A stretch of 64,000 nucleotides of DNA from Serratia bockelmannii (lineage in GTDB: Bacteria; Pseudomonadota; Gammaproteobacteria; Enterobacterales; Enterobacteriaceae), in contig NZ_VOUX01000003.1 in NCBI RefSeq assembly GCF_008011855.1, forward strand, positions 310,001-374,000, read 5' to 3'. This document shows positions 39,604-49,047 of this stretch, in pieces. The stretch's first letter is position 1, and each line of letters opens with the position of its first letter. The notes under the pieces are model-generated. The model saw only the letters and a program-made list of their open reading frames with translations, was not told where the DNA came from and made no database searches. A program made the translations under genes and the position numbers.

Positions 39604-41588
39604 ATGCTGGCATCCGGAAATTACCGCTGACGCTGATCCTGCTGTTGCTGGCGGCGGCAGGTGGCCTGACGATATACAACCTGACGCAGCAGCTGCCGCC
39701 GGCGCAATGGGCACGGGCGCTCAGCGCGCCGGACATCGACGACGTGCGGCAAATGCTGTTCCATTACAGCCTGCTGCCTCGGTTGACGGTGTCGCTGTTG
39801 GCCGGCGCCGGCCTGGGGTTGGTCGGCGTGCTGTTCCAGCAGGTGTTGCGCAATCCGTTGGCGGAACCGTCGACGCTCGGCGTGGCCGCCGGTGCGCAGC
39901 TCGGCCTGACCATCGCCACGCTGTGGGTGCTGCCGGGGGGCGAATTTACCCGCCAGCTGGCCGCTATGGTGGGTGCGATTGTGGTGGGCGGGCTGGTGTT
40001 CGGCGTCGCCTGGGGCAAGCGGATGTCGCCGGTGACGCTGATTCTGGCCGGGCTGGTGTTGGGGCTGTACTGCGGCGCGGTCAACAGCTTGTTGGCGCTG
40101 TTTCATTACGATCAGCTGCAGGGCATGTTCCTGTGGGGCACCGGCGCGCTGAACCAACAGGATTGGAGCGCCGTACAGTTCCTCCTGCCGCGTTTGCTGG
40201 TGGCAGGCCTGCTGGCGGCGCTGTTGCTGCGCCCGCTGACGCTGCTGGGGCTGGACGACGGCGTGGCGCGCAACCTGGGGTTGGGGCTATCGATGGCGCG
40301 CTTCTGCGCCTTGGGGCTGGCCATTATCTTCAGCGCCATGTTGGTGAGTGCGGTGGGCATTATCGGCTTTATCGGCCTGTTTGCGCCGCTGATGGCGAAG
40401 ATGCTGGGCGCGCGCCGCCTGGCGCACCGCATGATGTTGGCGCCGTTGCTGGGGGCGCTGCTGCTGTGGCTGACCGATCAGGTGATGCTCGGGGTGACGC
40501 AGGTGTGGCGTGAGATCCCGACCGGCGCGGCCACTGCGCTGTTCGGCGCACCGCTGCTGCTGTGGCTGTTGCCGCGTTTGCGCAGCGCCACCACGCCGCC
40601 GCCGATGAACCTTGGCGACAAGGTGCCTGCCGAGCGCGGGAATCTGCCCGGCTGGATCCTGCTGGGTGGCCTCGTATTGCTGATCGGTCTGACGCTGGCG
40701 CTGATGCTGGGCAAAAATGCCGGCGGTTGGCACTGGAGCCTGGGTGCGGAGCTGGATTCCCTGCTGCCGTGGCGCTGGCCGCGGGTGCTGTCGGCGCTGG
40801 CGGCGGGCATGATGCTGGCGGTCGCCGGCACGTTGATCCAGAAATTGACCGGCAACCCGATGGCCAGCCCGGAAGTGTTGGGGATCAGCTCCGGCGCCGC
40901 TTTTGGCGTCGTGATGATGCTGTTTATGGTGCCGGGCGACGCCTTCGTTTGGCTGCTGCCCGCCGGCAGTTTGGGAGCGGCCGCTACGCTGCTGATCATC
41001 ATGATCGCCGCAGGCCGCGGCGGTTTCTCGACGGAACGCATGCTGCTCGCCGGTATCGCGCTCAGCACCGCCTTTACTACCGTCATCTTCCTGCTGTTGG
41101 CCAGCGGCGATCCGCGTATGGGGGGCTTGCTGACCTGGCTCTCCGGTTCGACCTATTCGGTGGAGCCGGCGCAGGCGCTGCGTACCGCTCTGGTGGCCGC
41201 CGGCCTGATGGTATTGGCGCCGCTGTGCCGCCGTTGGTTGACCATCCTGCCGCTCGGCGGCGCCACCGCCCGCTCGGTGGGCATTGCGCTGACGCCGGCG
41301 CGGTTGACCATTTTGTTGCTGGCTGCCACCCTGACCGCCATGGCGACCCTGACCGTCGGGCCGCTGAGCTTTGTCGGGCTGATGGCGCCGCATATGGCGC
41401 GTATGCTGGGCTTCCGCCGCGCGCTGCCGCAGATGGTGATCGCCGCGCTGCTGGGCGGCTTGCTGATGGTGTTTGCCGACTGGTGCGGGCGTATGCTGCT
41501 GTTCCCGTATCAGATCCCCGCCGGGTTATTGGCGACCTTTATCGGTGCGCCGTACTTCGTTTATCTGTTGCGTAAGCAGACGTCGTAA
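39600..41588 (+). CDS. fhuB: Fe(3+)-hydroxamate permease FhuB
   Basis: A 662-residue inner-membrane protein that is an internal duplication of two FecCD-type permease halves. The two halves each carry LVGVLFQQVLRNPLAEP-like or GTLIQKLTGNPMASPE motifs and the EAA-like GxxxFIGLxAPxxA block (IGFIGLFAPLMAKML, SFVGLMAPHMARML). ATG 39600 overlaps the fhuD stop; an in-frame ATG at 39474 lies inside fhuD and is rejected. Confidence 0.95.
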   Translation: MNAGIRKLPLTLILLLLAAAGGLTIYNLTQQLPPAQWARALSAPDIDDVRQMLFHYSLLPRLTVSLLAGAGLGLVGVLFQQVLRNPLAEPSTLGVAAGAQLGLTIATLWVLPGGEFTRQLAAMVGAIVVGGLVFGVAWGKRMSPVTLILAGLVLGLYCGAVNSLLALFHYDQLQGMFLWGTGALNQQDWSAVQFLLPRLLVAGLLAALLLRPLTLLGLDDGVARNLGLGLSMARFCALGLAIIFSAMLVSAVGIIGFIGLFAPLMAKMLGARRLAHRMMLAPLLGALLLWLTDQVMLGVTQVWREIPTGAATALFGAPLLLWLLPRLRSATTPPPMNLGDKVPAERGNLPGWILLGGLVLLIGLTLALMLGKNAGGWHWSLGAELDSLLPWRWPRVLSALAAGMMLAVAGTLIQKLTGNPMASPEVLGISSGAAFGVVMMLFMVPGDAFVWLLPAGSLGAAATLLIIMIAAGRGGFSTERMLLAGIALSTAFTTVIFLLLASGDPRMGGLLTWLSGSTYSVEPAQALRTALVAAGLMVLAPLCRRWLTILPLGGATARSVGIALTPARLTILLLAATLTAMATLTVGPLSFVGLMAPHMARMLGFRRALPQMVIAALLGGLLMVFADWCGRMLLFPYQIPAGLLATFIGAPYFVYLLRKQTS

Positions 41589-41622
41589 GCCTCGCTCCCA
41601 CCTTGCTTTCTCTGCCCTCAAT

Positions 41623-41647
41623 GGCCCTGCGTTGCTGGGCCTTTTTT
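41623..41647 (+). terminator. Terminator after fhuB
   Basis: GGCCC and GGGCC pair around 9 bases, followed by TTTTTT. The E. coli gene order breaks here: hemL is expected next, but metK follows. Confidence 0.7.
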
Positions 41648-41726
41648 CAACGCTTTGCAAGGCGTTGCGTGCCGCTACGCAAGAAAGACATTTAACGTGA
41701 AAAGGAACGTGGGAAGAGAGGGGGAG

Positions 41727-41894
41727 GTGAATATACTGCGGGCGGGTGCTCTGGATCTTTGTCTCTGGAGCCCGTGCGAAAGATACAAAGAGAAAAGCCC
41801 CGAGTCGATATCCATCAACCCGAGGCCTACTCTAACGCACGACAACGTTAAGTTAGCCTCTTACCCGCCGCGAGGCAAGGAGAAGAAGGCATGA
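41727..41894 (+). CDS. mok: Mok-like regulatory reading frame, copy 1
   Basis: A 55-codon frame from GTG 41727 (NILRAGALDLCLWSP) that runs through the Sok target and stops at 41892-41894, overlapping the first hok codon. In hok/sok loci translation of mok drives hok translation, and Sok blocks mok. The frame is also open further upstream to ATG 41655, so the start is uncertain; a GGGGAG run precedes the GTG closely. Confidence 0.6.
   Translation: MNILRAGALDLCLWSPCERYKEKSPESISINPRPTLTHDNVKLASYPPRGKEKKA
41793..41843 (-). ncRNA. sok: Sok-like antisense RNA, copy 1
   Basis: On the minus strand a promoter TTGCCT (41878-41873), 17 bp spacer and TAACTT (41855-41850) points to a start near 41843. 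A hairpin (41825-41818 with 41805-41798) followed by TTTT ends it, giving about 50 nt complementary to the mok leader. Promoter, length and place fit Sok RNAs. Confidence 0.65.
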
Positions 41895-42046
41895 TGCCGA
41901 ACAAACGGAGCCTGTTAAAATTGGTGGTTATTTGTGCCACGGTAATATCACTGGCATGGATAACCCGCAGCACGCTGTGTGAGCTGCGTATCCGATCGGG
42001 CACTACGGAGGTTGCGGCCATTTTGGCTTACGAATCCGAACGGTAA
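41891..42046 (+). CDS. hok: Hok-family type I membrane toxin, copy 1
   Basis: A 51-residue peptide with an N-terminal membrane segment (LLKLVVICATVISLAWI, about 8-24) and the Hok signature LCELRIRSGTTEVAAILAYES. Hok peptides depolarise the inner membrane when made. Two ATGs (41891 and 41894) follow AAGGAGAAG. The peptide is identical to copy 2. Confidence 0.92.
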   Translation: MMPNKRSLLKLVVICATVISLAWITRSTLCELRIRSGTTEVAAILAYESER

Positions 42047-42118
42047 GGCAACCCGGCGGCGGGGGCTTTGCCTCCGCTGGCCGGCAGTCGATGCGTTGAT
42101 CCAGGAGCACCCATCTGC

Positions 42119-42153
42119 TCAAAAAAAACGGCGAGCCCAGGCTCGCCGTTTTC
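42119..42153. terminator. Bidirectional terminator at the metK 3' end
   Basis: ACGGCGAGC and GCTCGCCGT pair around CCAG, flanked by eight A on the left and TTTT on the right. Reading leftwards it ends metK with a TTTTTTTT run; rightwards it can end hok. Confidence 0.9.
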
Positions 42154-42169
42154 ATGTTGATGTCGGGGC

Positions 42170-43324
42170 TTATTTCAGGCCGGCGGCATCGCGCAGCAGT
42201 GCGGCTTTGTCGGTCGCTTCCCACGGGAAGTGCTCGCGGCCGAAGTGGCCGTAGGCGGCAGTTTCGCGGTAGATCGGCTGCAGCAGATCCATCATCTGGA
42301 TCAGGCCGTATGGGCGCAGATCGAAGAATTCGCGCACCAGCAGCGTCAGCTGTTCGGTTGGCACTTTCTCGGTACCGAAGGTTTCCACCATGATGGAGGT
42401 CGGTTCCGCTACGCCGATAGCGTAAGACACCTGAATCTCGCAGCGATCGGCCAGGCCGGCGGCAACGATGTTTTTCGCCACGTAGCGCGCCGCGTAAGCC
42501 GCGGAACGGTCAACCTTGGACGGATCCTTACCGGAGAAGGCGCCGCCGCCGTGGCGAGCCATGCCGCCGTAGGTGTCGACGATGATCTTACGGCCGGTCA
42601 GGCCGCAGTCGCCCATCGGGCCGCCGATAACGAAACGGCCGGTCGGGTTGATGTGGTATTTGGTGCCCGCCGTCAGCCATTCCGCCGGCAGTACCGGCTT
42701 GATGATCTCTTCCATCACCGCTTCTTGCAGATCTTTCAGCGAGATGTCTTCTGAGTGCTGGGTGGACAGCACCACGGCGTCGATGCCGACGATTTTGCCG
42801 TCGTCGTACTGGAAGGTCACCTGGCTCTTCGCATCCGGGCGCAGCCACGGCAGGGTGCCGTTTTTGCGCACTTCGGACTGGCGCTGCACCAGACGGTGCG
42901 CGTAGGTGACCGGTGCAGGCATCAGCACGTCGGTTTCGTTGGTGGCGTAGCCAAACATCAAGCCCTGATCGCCGGCGCCCTGCTCGAGAGGATCGGTACG
43001 GTCAACGCCCTGATTGATGTCCGGGGATTGTTTGCCGATGGCGCTCAAGACTGCACAGGAGTTGGCGTCAAAGCCCATGTCCGAATGAACGTAGCCGATC
43101 TCGCGCACGGTCTTGCGGGTAATCTCTTCGATATCGACCCAGGCACTGGTGGTGATTTCACCGCCGACCAGCACCATACCGGTTTTCACGTAAGTTTCGC
43201 AGGCGACGCGCGCTTTCGGATCTTGTTCCAGGATGGCGTCGAGGACGGCATCGGAGATCTGGTCGGCGATTTTATCGGGATGTCCTTCGGAGACGGATTC
43301 GGACGTGAAGAGGTGTTTAGCCAT
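42170..43324 (-). CDS. metK: S-adenosylmethionine synthetase
   Basis: A 384-residue enzyme, the E. coli length, making SAM from methionine and ATP. The ATP motif [12 protein letters not shown] and the P-loop-like [16 protein letters not shown] are present, as is the N-terminal [15 protein letters not shown]. It feeds speD in this window. It lies between hok copy 1 and the speA region. Confidence 0.97.
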   Translation of the reverse strand: MAKHLFTSESVSEGHPDKIADQISDAVLDAILEQDPKARVACETYVKTGMVLVGGEITTSAWVDIEEITRKTVREIGYVHSDMGFDANSCAVLSAIGKQSPDINQGVDRTDPLEQGAGDQGLMFGYATNETDVLMPAPVTYAHRLVQRQSEVRKNGTLPWLRPDAKSQVTFQYDDGKIVGIDAVVLSTQHSEDISLKDLQEAVMEEIIKPVLPAEWLTAGTKYHINPTGRFVIGGPMGDCGLTGRKIIVDTYGGMARHGGGAFSGKDPSKVDRSAAYAARYVAKNIVAAGLADRCEIQVSYAIGVAEPTSIMVETFGTEKVPTEQLTLLVREFFDLRPYGLIQMMDLLQPIYRETAAYGHFGREHFPWEATDKAALLRDAAGLK

Positions 43325-43469
43325 TGTGTTCTTTACCTTGCATAAGACGGGTTAGAAATTACTGCACAGCGCTGGAGATCCGGCATCGAAGCGAAGGGTC
43401 TTCCGCTGATGGCGCGAGATGCATCCTGCAACGCCCCTCAGGCAAAGCCGTTAAGCAGTTTATCAGTTA

Positions 43470-43501
43470 ACCAGTATAGATGGATTAACATCTGGACGTC
43501 T
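43470..43501 (-). promoter_or_regulatory. metK promoter with MetJ boxes
   Basis: Consecutive 8-base units at 43478-43485, 43486-43493 and 43494-43501 (AGATGGAT, TAACATCT, GGACGTCT) match the met box AGACGTCT at 5, 5 and 7 of 8 positions. A minus-strand -10 TATACT lies at 43478-43473, inside the array. MetJ with SAM would repress metK. Confidence 0.65.
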
Positions 43502-43844
43502 ATTTTAGGTCAGGGTTTAGCCAGATTGCCAGTAATTTTTTGCGCTTTCGCTCTTTTGCGCAAACGGGTTGGCGCCATTTTCATCGCTTGAAACAGTTTT
43601 CGGCGAATTTTCATTTTGCTTTTTCACCTGCTTACCGGTATAAACTGCGCGCGCGGTTCATTTGCTGCACAGTACGGCGGTCTGGCGTGGGGGAAGGAGC
43701 GATAAACTTCCGCTTTGCATTCGCCAGCGTTGCGCTATTATCCGTCGCGGGCGTTCGCCGCTTCATCGAACGGTCACGTTCTTACACTATATTTAGAGGC
43801 TGGGTCGTTCACTCCGAACGGCGCGCGTGGAGGTGGTTGGATTA
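43502..43844 (+). other. speA upstream region
   Basis: No gene is supported here. A candidate plus-strand promoter is TTTGCA (43714-43719) with TATTAT (43736-43741), spacer 16. This would give a leader of nearly 480 nt before speA. Another TATATT occurs near 43790. Confidence 0.4.
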
Positions 43845-43988
43845 ATGATCCGTTGTCTACCGGTTGTTGGTTCTCAACAGCAGTGCCGTTCTGGCGCACA
43901 TTCTTCTGCTATTTCCCGTCTTGTCTCTCTGTCACTTACCAGGTGCGATAAACACTTGGCCGCTACTCAGGATTCTCGGGCCGGCTAA
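43845..43988 (+). CDS. Possible 47-residue leader peptide upstream of yqgB-speA
   Basis: ATG 43845 follows a near-perfect GGAGGTGG site at 8 bp spacing and opens a frame MIRCLPVVGSQQQCRSGAHS to DSRAG, stop at 43986. I do not recognise the peptide. It has several Ser, Gln and Cys residues and no membrane segment. The strong ribosome binding site in an otherwise long leader is the main support; it could be a translated regulatory leader of speA or chance. Confidence 0.4.
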   Translation: MIRCLPVVGSQQQCRSGAHSSAISRLVSLSLTRCDKHLAATQDSRAG

Positions 43989-44086
43989 CGGTCGTCTGAA
44001 GAACTGAACAAGGGTAGCCTGCAGCCTTCCTGTGGGATGTTTCTTGGCCCGATTCACGAGGTTTGAACAGGGTGTCTTACAATTAT

Positions 44087-44230
44087 ATGAGTGATAAACC
44101 GATCGCTGACCGCGAACGGCAGTTCTCTTCGCTGCCGCCGGCGCGGCTTGTTGGGTTGTTCTCGCGGGTTGTAGCTGCGATAGTGGCTGACGGTTTCGTC
44201 AGTAGGGAATGTGAGGCGAACCATGTCTGA
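44087..44230 (+). CDS. yqgB: YqgB-like small protein
   Basis: A 47-residue frame, [20 protein letters not shown] then [17 protein letters not shown]. It aligns with E. coli YqgB (KKPVAQLERQHSLLENPCAYGLLSQFQAAIVV), which also precedes speA. It overlaps the start of speA by 8 bp (speA ATG at 44223, yqgB stop 44228-44230), suggesting coupled translation. Its function is not established beyond a link to acid stress in E. coli. Confidence 0.75.
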   Translation: MSDKPIADRERQFSSLPPARLVGLFSRVVAAIVADGFVSRECEANHV

Positions 44231-46199
44231 TGATCTGTTGATTCACCGTCCGCCGGTTGCGGGCGAGTCTTTATCTTTGCGCTCCATGCAGGAGGTTGCC
44301 ATGAATGATCGTAATGCCAGCAAGATGCTGCGTACTTATAACGTCGCCTACTGGGGCAACAATTACTATGACGTCAACGAGCTGGGCCATATCAGCGTGT
44401 GCCCGGATCCGGATGTCCCGCAGGCGCGCGTCGATCTGGCAGAACTGGTGAAAACGCGCCAGCAAGACGGCCAACGTCTGCCGGCGCTGTTCTGCTTCCC
44501 GCAGATCCTTCAGCATCGCCTGCGCTCTATCAACGCCGCGTTCAAACGCGCGCGTGAATCCTTCGGCTACCAGGGCGGTTATTTCCTGGTGTATCCGATC
44601 AAGGTGAACCAACACCGCCGCGTGATTGAATCGCTGGTGAACTCCGGCGAACCGCTGGGGCTGGAAGCCGGCTCCAAGGCCGAACTGATGGCGGTGCTGG
44701 CGCATGCCGGCATGACCCGCTCGGTGATCGTCTGTAATGGTTATAAAGATCGTGAATATATTCGTCTGGCGCTGATCGGGGAAAAGCTGGGGCACAAGGT
44801 GTACCTGGTGATCGAGAAGATGTCCGAGATCAACCTGGTGCTGGAAGAGGCCGAGCGGCTGAACGTCATACCGCGCCTGGGCGTGCGTGCGCGTCTGGCA
44901 TCGCAAGGCTCCGGCAAATGGCAGTCGAGCGGCGGCGAAAAATCCAAGTTCGGTCTGGCGGCGGTGCAGGTGCTGAAGCTGGTGGAGACCCTGCGTGAAG
45001 CGGGCCGCCTCGACAGCCTGCAGCTGCTGCACTTCCATTTGGGTTCGCAGCTGGCCAATATTCGCGACATCGCCACCGGCGTGCGCGAATCGGCGCGCTT
45101 CTACGTTGAGCTGCACAAGTTGGGCGTCAACATTCAGTGCTTCGACGTGGGCGGCGGCTTGGGCGTCGACTACGAAGGCACCCGTTCGCAGTCCGATTGC
45201 TCGGTCAACTACGGCCTGAACGAATATGCCAACAACGTGATTTGGGGCATCGGCGACGCCTGTAACGAACACGGCCTGCCGCACCCGACGGTGATCACCG
45301 AGTCCGGTCGCGCCGTGACCGCGCACCACACGGTGCTGGTCTCCAACGTGATTGGCGTCGAGCGCAACGAGTTCAGCGAACCGCAGCCGCCGGAAGCCGA
45401 CGCGCCGCGCGCGCTGGAAAGCATGTGGGAAACCTGGCTGGAAATGAACGAGCCGGAGAACCGCCGCTCGCTGCGCGAATGGCTGCACGACAGCCAGATG
45501 GATCTGCACGACGTGCATACCCAATACGCGCACGGCATGCTGGACCTGACCAAGCGCGCCTGGGCCGAGCAGCTGTATCTGAACATCTGCAACAAGATCC
45601 AGCAGCAGCTCGATCCGAGCAACCGCGCGCACCGTCCTATCATCGACGAACTGCAAGAGCGCATGGCGGACAAGTTCTACGTCAACTTCTCGCTGTTCCA
45701 GTCGATGCCGGATGCATGGGGCATCGACCAGCTGTTCCCGGTGCTGCCGCTGGAAGGGCTGGATAAGCCGCCGGAAGGCCGTGCGGTGCTGCTCGACATC
45801 ACCTGCGACTCCGACGGCACCATCGATCATTACGTCGACGGCGACGGCGTGGCGACCACCATGCCGATGCCGCCGTACGATCCGGAGAACCCGCCGGCGT
45901 TGGGCTTCTTCATGGTCGGCGCGTACCAGGAGATCCTTGGCAACATGCACAACCTGTTCGGCGACACCGCCTCGGTTGATGTGTACGTGTTCCCGGACGG
46001 CAGCGTCGAGACCGAGCTGTCCGACGAGGGCGATACCGTGGCGGACATGCTGGAGTATGTGCAGCTCGATCCGAGCGCGCTGCTGTCCAAGTTCCGCGAT
46101 CAGGTCAAAGAAACCGATCTGGACAGCGAGCTGCAGGCGCAGTTCCTGGAAGAGTTTGAGGCCGGTCTGTACGGTTATACGTATCTGGAAGACGAGTAA
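44223..46199 (+). CDS. speA: Biosynthetic arginine decarboxylase
   Basis: A 658-residue PLP enzyme, the E. coli length, making agmatine from arginine. The PLP lysine is K127 in YPIKVNQHR; the glycine-rich phosphate loop is [18 protein letters not shown] 44223 (MSDDLLIHR) matches E. coli; an in-frame ATG at 44211 adds four residues. speB follows 194 bp later, so agmatine is passed to putrescine and then to SpeE. Confidence 0.96.
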   Translation: MSDDLLIHRPPVAGESLSLRSMQEVAMNDRNASKMLRTYNVAYWGNNYYDVNELGHISVCPDPDVPQARVDLAELVKTRQQDGQRLPALFCFPQILQHRLRSINAAFKRARESFGYQGGYFLVYPIKVNQHRRVIESLVNSGEPLGLEAGSKAELMAVLAHAGMTRSVIVCNGYKDREYIRLALIGEKLGHKVYLVIEKMSEINLVLEEAERLNVIPRLGVRARLASQGSGKWQSSGGEKSKFGLAAVQVLKLVETLREAGRLDSLQLLHFHLGSQLANIRDIATGVRESARFYVELHKLGVNIQCFDVGGGLGVDYEGTRSQSDCSVNYGLNEYANNVIWGIGDACNEHGLPHPTVITESGRAVTAHHTVLVSNVIGVERNEFSEPQPPEADAPRALESMWETWLEMNEPENRRSLREWLHDSQMDLHDVHTQYAHGMLDLTKRAWAEQLYLNICNKIQQQLDPSNRAHRPIIDELQERMADKFYVNFSLFQSMPDAWGIDQLFPVLPLEGLDKPPEGRAVLLDITCDSDGTIDHYVDGDGVATTMPMPPYDPENPPALGFFMVGAYQEILGNMHNLFGDTASVDVYVFPDGSVETELSDEGDTVADMLEYVQLDPSALLSKFRDQVKETDLDSELQAQFLEEFEAGLYGYTYLEDE

Positions 46200-46295
46200 C
46201 CGCCCTCTTCAGGGGGGCGCTGTTGACCCCCTTGAAGCATGAACAAAATGCGGCCATAATCTGCCGTATCGGTAGCACCGAAACACACATCGAAT

Positions 46296-46341
46296 AAATC
46301 CCTTTCTCGTCGGGCTAACGACGCGGGAGGGATTTTTTTTT
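46296..46341 (+). terminator. Terminator between speA and speB
   Basis: AAATCCCT and AGGGATTT close an outer stem with an inner CGTCG/CGACG, followed by nine T. It implies a separate speB promoter or attenuation between speA and speB. Confidence 0.85.
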
Positions 46342-46393
46342 GTAACGGCCCGGCGTCTGCGCCCGGCAACTTGTTGAACTACGAGGGTTTACT

Positions 46394-47314
46394 ATGAGCA
46401 CCTTAGGCCATCAGTCCGATAATTCATTAGTGTCCAACGCCTTTGGTTTCCTGCGCTTTCCGCTGAACTTCATGCCTTACGACAGCGATGCAGAGTGGGT
46501 CATCACCGGCATTCCGTTTGACATGGCGACCTCCGGTCGCGCCGGCGGCCGCCATGGCCCGGCGGCCATCCGTCAGGTGTCCACCAACCTGGCCTGGGAA
46601 GGCAACCGTTGGCCGTGGAGCTTCGATCTGCGCGATCGCCTGAACGTGGTTGACTGCGGCGACATCGTGTTCAACTTCGGCGATGCGCAGGACATGAGCG
46701 ACAAGCTGCAGGCGCACGCGGAGAAACTGCTGAAAGCCGGTAAGCGCATGCTCTCGTTCGGCGGCGACCACTTTGTCACCCTGCCGCTGCTGCGCGCGCA
46801 CGCCAAGCATTTCGGCAAGCTGGCGCTGGTGCACTTCGACGCCCATACCGATACCTACGCCAACGGCAGCAAGTTCGACCACGGTACCATGTTCTATCAT
46901 GCGCCGAACGAAGGCCTGATCGATCCGCACCACTCGGTGCAGATCGGCATTCGCACCGAGTTCGATCACGACAACGGCTTTACCGTGCTGGACGCCGCGC
47001 AGGTGAACGATCGCAGCGTGGACGACCTGCTGACCCAGATCAAGGGCATCGTCGGCGATATGCCGGTGTACCTGACCTTCGACATCGACTGCCTGGATCC
47101 GGCGTTCGCACCGGGCACCGGCACGCCGGTGATCGGCGGCCTGACTTCCGATCGCGCGCTGAAACTGGTACGCGGCATGCAGTCGCTGAACATCGTCGGC
47201 ATGGACGTAGTGGAAGTGGCGCCGGCCTATGACCAGTCCGAGATCACCGCACTGGCCGCGGCGACGTTGGGTCTGGAGATGCTGTACCTGCAGGCGGCCA
47301 AGAAACACGCCTGA
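46394..47314 (+). CDS. speB: Agmatinase
   Basis: A 306-residue ureohydrolase, the E. coli length, cutting agmatine to putrescine and urea. Manganese ligands are in [19 protein letters not shown] and [14 protein letters not shown]. In E. coli speB is followed by yggG/loiP; here 15 kb of other DNA lies between. Confidence 0.97.
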   Translation: MSTLGHQSDNSLVSNAFGFLRFPLNFMPYDSDAEWVITGIPFDMATSGRAGGRHGPAAIRQVSTNLAWEGNRWPWSFDLRDRLNVVDCGDIVFNFGDAQDMSDKLQAHAEKLLKAGKRMLSFGGDHFVTLPLLRAHAKHFGKLALVHFDAHTDTYANGSKFDHGTMFYHAPNEGLIDPHHSVQIGIRTEFDHDNGFTVLDAAQVNDRSVDDLLTQIKGIVGDMPVYLTFDIDCLDPAFAPGTGTPVIGGLTSDRALKLVRGMQSLNIVGMDVVEVAPAYDQSEITALAAATLGLEMLYLQAAKKHA

Positions 47315-47334
47315 CGCTTGGCCACGCCTCGCTG

Positions 47335-47372
47335 AAAAAGCGGCTCCCATCGTATGGGGGCCGCTTTTTTTA
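47335..47372 (+). terminator. Terminator after speB
   Basis: AAAGCGGCTCCCAT and ATGGGGGCCGCTTT pair (one G-U) around CGT, followed by a T-run. Confidence 0.9.
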
Positions 47373-47483
47373 TTTCATTTTTCGCCATCCGAGCGGCGAT
47401 TTTCAGTCTGTTGCAACGCCTTTGCGCAATTTTGCGCAGAAATGAAACGGAGTCAGTAAAAAGGAATCGGGATAACGGGGAGG

Positions 47484-47525
47484 ATGAATATACTGCGCGC
47501 GGGTGCTCTGGATCTTTGTATCTAG
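47484..47525 (+). pseudogene. mok: Broken mok frame, copy 2
   Basis: ATG 47484 starts MNILRAGALDLCI and hits TAG at 47523-47525, where copy 1 has a tryptophan codon region. A one-base deletion near 47596 relative to copy 1 shifts the rest of the frame. Coupled hok translation from mok cannot work as in copy 1. Confidence 0.7.
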
Positions 47526-47549
47526 AGCCTGCGTGAAAGGTACAAAGAG

Positions 47550-47599
47550 AAAAGCCCCGAGTCGATATTCATCAACCCGAGGCCTACTCTAACGCCAGC
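47550..47599 (-). ncRNA. sok: Sok-like antisense RNA, copy 2
   Basis: Same promoter elements as copy 1 (TTGCCT 47634-47629, TAACTT 47611-47606) and the same hairpin (47582-47575 with 47562-47555) followed by TTTT. Confidence 0.6.
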
Positions 47600-47646
47600 A
47601 ACGTTAAGTTAGCCTCTTACCCGCCGCGAGGCAAGGAGAAGAAGGC

Positions 47647-47802
47647 ATGATGCCGAACAAACGGAGCCTGTTAAAACTGGTGGTTATTTGTGCCACGGTA
47701 ATATCACTGGCATGGATAACCCGTAGCACGCTGTGCGAGCTGCGGATCCGATCGGGCACTACGGAGGTTGCGGCCATTTTGGCTTACGAATCCGAACGGT
47801 AA
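47647..47802 (+). CDS. hok: Hok-family type I membrane toxin, copy 2
   Basis: 51 residues identical to copy 1, encoded with four synonymous changes and no replacement change. The ribosome binding region AAGGAGAAG is kept. Expression is uncertain because its mok frame is broken. Confidence 0.9.
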   Translation: MMPNKRSLLKLVVICATVISLAWITRSTLCELRIRSGTTEVAAILAYESER

Positions 47803-47911
47803 GGCAACCCGGCGACGGGGGGGGCCCCCGTCTGCTGGTTGTTGGCGTCCAGATCCATGAGCACCCTCTCAACGCTTTCGGTTTGCCGCCGTAGAACACG
47901 GTGAAACGGAT

Positions 47912-49047
47912 TTATGCCCGTTTCACCTGGCGCGCCAGCAACATGCGGCTAAACAGCGCGCCGCCCGCCAGCAGCGTCAGCAGCTGTGAGGCAATCAGTA
48001 CCGCAAAGCCCGAGGACACCTTGCCCTGGCTGGCCATCACCATGCCCATCGCCATCGGCACAAACGCCGAGAACAGATTGCCGATGCCGTTGATCAGCCC
48101 ATAGGCGCTGCCGACCGCCTCCGGCCGCGCATAATGCTGCAGCAGAGTGGGGATTGCCGCGCCCTGTGCGCCCCAACAGGCGTTGGCCGCCAGCAGGAAG
48201 AAGGCGATCCAGCCAAGCTGATGACTGTTCATTACGACATAGATGCACAGTGCGGTCGCCGCGCCGCCAAAGACGAAGATCAGTGGCGCCTGATAGGGGC
48301 GGATACGATCGAGCAGCACGCCGCCGAGGTATTTTGAGGCGATGCTGACGATGAAAGGCAGTGCGGCCATCCATCCCATCTGCTTGATGGAGAATCCTTT
48401 TTCATCAGTCAGGTAAGCCGGCAGCCAGGCGCTGGATCCCCACAGGTAGCTGAGCGTGGCGATCTCGATCAGCAGGATCCAACCGAGCATCGGTGTGCGC
48501 CAGGCCAGCGCGAAGGTGTGCCAGACGCGGCTCAACACCGGCTGAGGATCGGCGGGGCGTGAAGATGAGGGTAAGGCGAGCGGATGAACGAACCGCCGCA
48601 CCAGCGCCAGGCCCAACAGCAGGTTGAGCAGTGCCAGCAGGTGAAACGACATCGCCCACCCGAAGTGCGCCATCAGAAAACTCACCAGCGGAAAGCCGAT
48701 CACCAGCCCCAACGAGACGCCCAGCGCGCTGACCGCGTTGGGTTTGCCACGCTCGTCGGCGGCGACGCGGCGGTGAGCAGCGCCCACAGCACGACGCTCA
48801 GCGTCAGCGCGCGGCGGTAACCCATCAGCGTTTCCAGAAATGGCGTCAGCAACATGGCGGACAGGCCGTAACCGAGTAAAAACACCGTCATCAGCGTGCC
48901 CTGATGGGCGCGGTCGCCGCCGAGTTGAAAGTGTTGCAGGAAGTCGGGATTGACCAACATCACGGCGATATTAACCCGATCCGCATAGGCGATAACGATC
49001 AGAAACAGCAGGGCGATCACCCCAAACCAGCGTTGACGTTGTTGCAC
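47912..49047 (-). pseudogene. Decayed MFS transporter of the anion:cation symporter type
   Basis: The N-terminal part (49047 to about 48765, MQQRQRWFGVIALLFLIVIA) and the C-terminal part (about 48760 to 47912, starting at AADERGKPNAVSALG) lie in different frames. Compared with the intact MFS gene at 55,005, roughly 38-40 residues covering the fourth membrane segment are missing at the junction. The deletion therefore also shifts the frame. Both halves are otherwise clean, so the loss looks recent. Family resemblance to the intact transporter (LSYLWGSSAWLPAYL versus LTYLWGMNGWLPSYL) suggests related organic-acid substrates. Confidence 0.8.

Larger units (their letters stand above)
41699..42063 (+). 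repeat. hok/sok locus repeat, copy 1
   Basis: About 365 bp nearly identical to 47456-47820 in direct orientation, centre to centre 5,756 bp. It covers the mok start region, the Sok antisense gene, hok and its 3' flank. It sits exactly at the break in E. coli gene order between fhuB and metK. Confidence 0.9.
47456..47820 (+). repeat. hok/sok locus repeat, copy 2
   Basis: Direct repeat of 41699-42063. Most differences lie in the mok leader and 5' end; the hok segment differs only at four synonymous positions. It sits at the left edge of the island between speB and loiP. Confidence 0.9.

Noticed and set aside
43715-43951. 78-codon frame in the speA upstream region
   Set aside because: Starts at a TTG with no ribosome binding site and has no recognisable sequence; the overlapping 43845 frame has the strong site.
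47354-47536. 60-codon frame before hok copy 2
   Set aside because: It runs through the speB terminator and reads the mok region in a different frame from copy 1, so it is not Mok.
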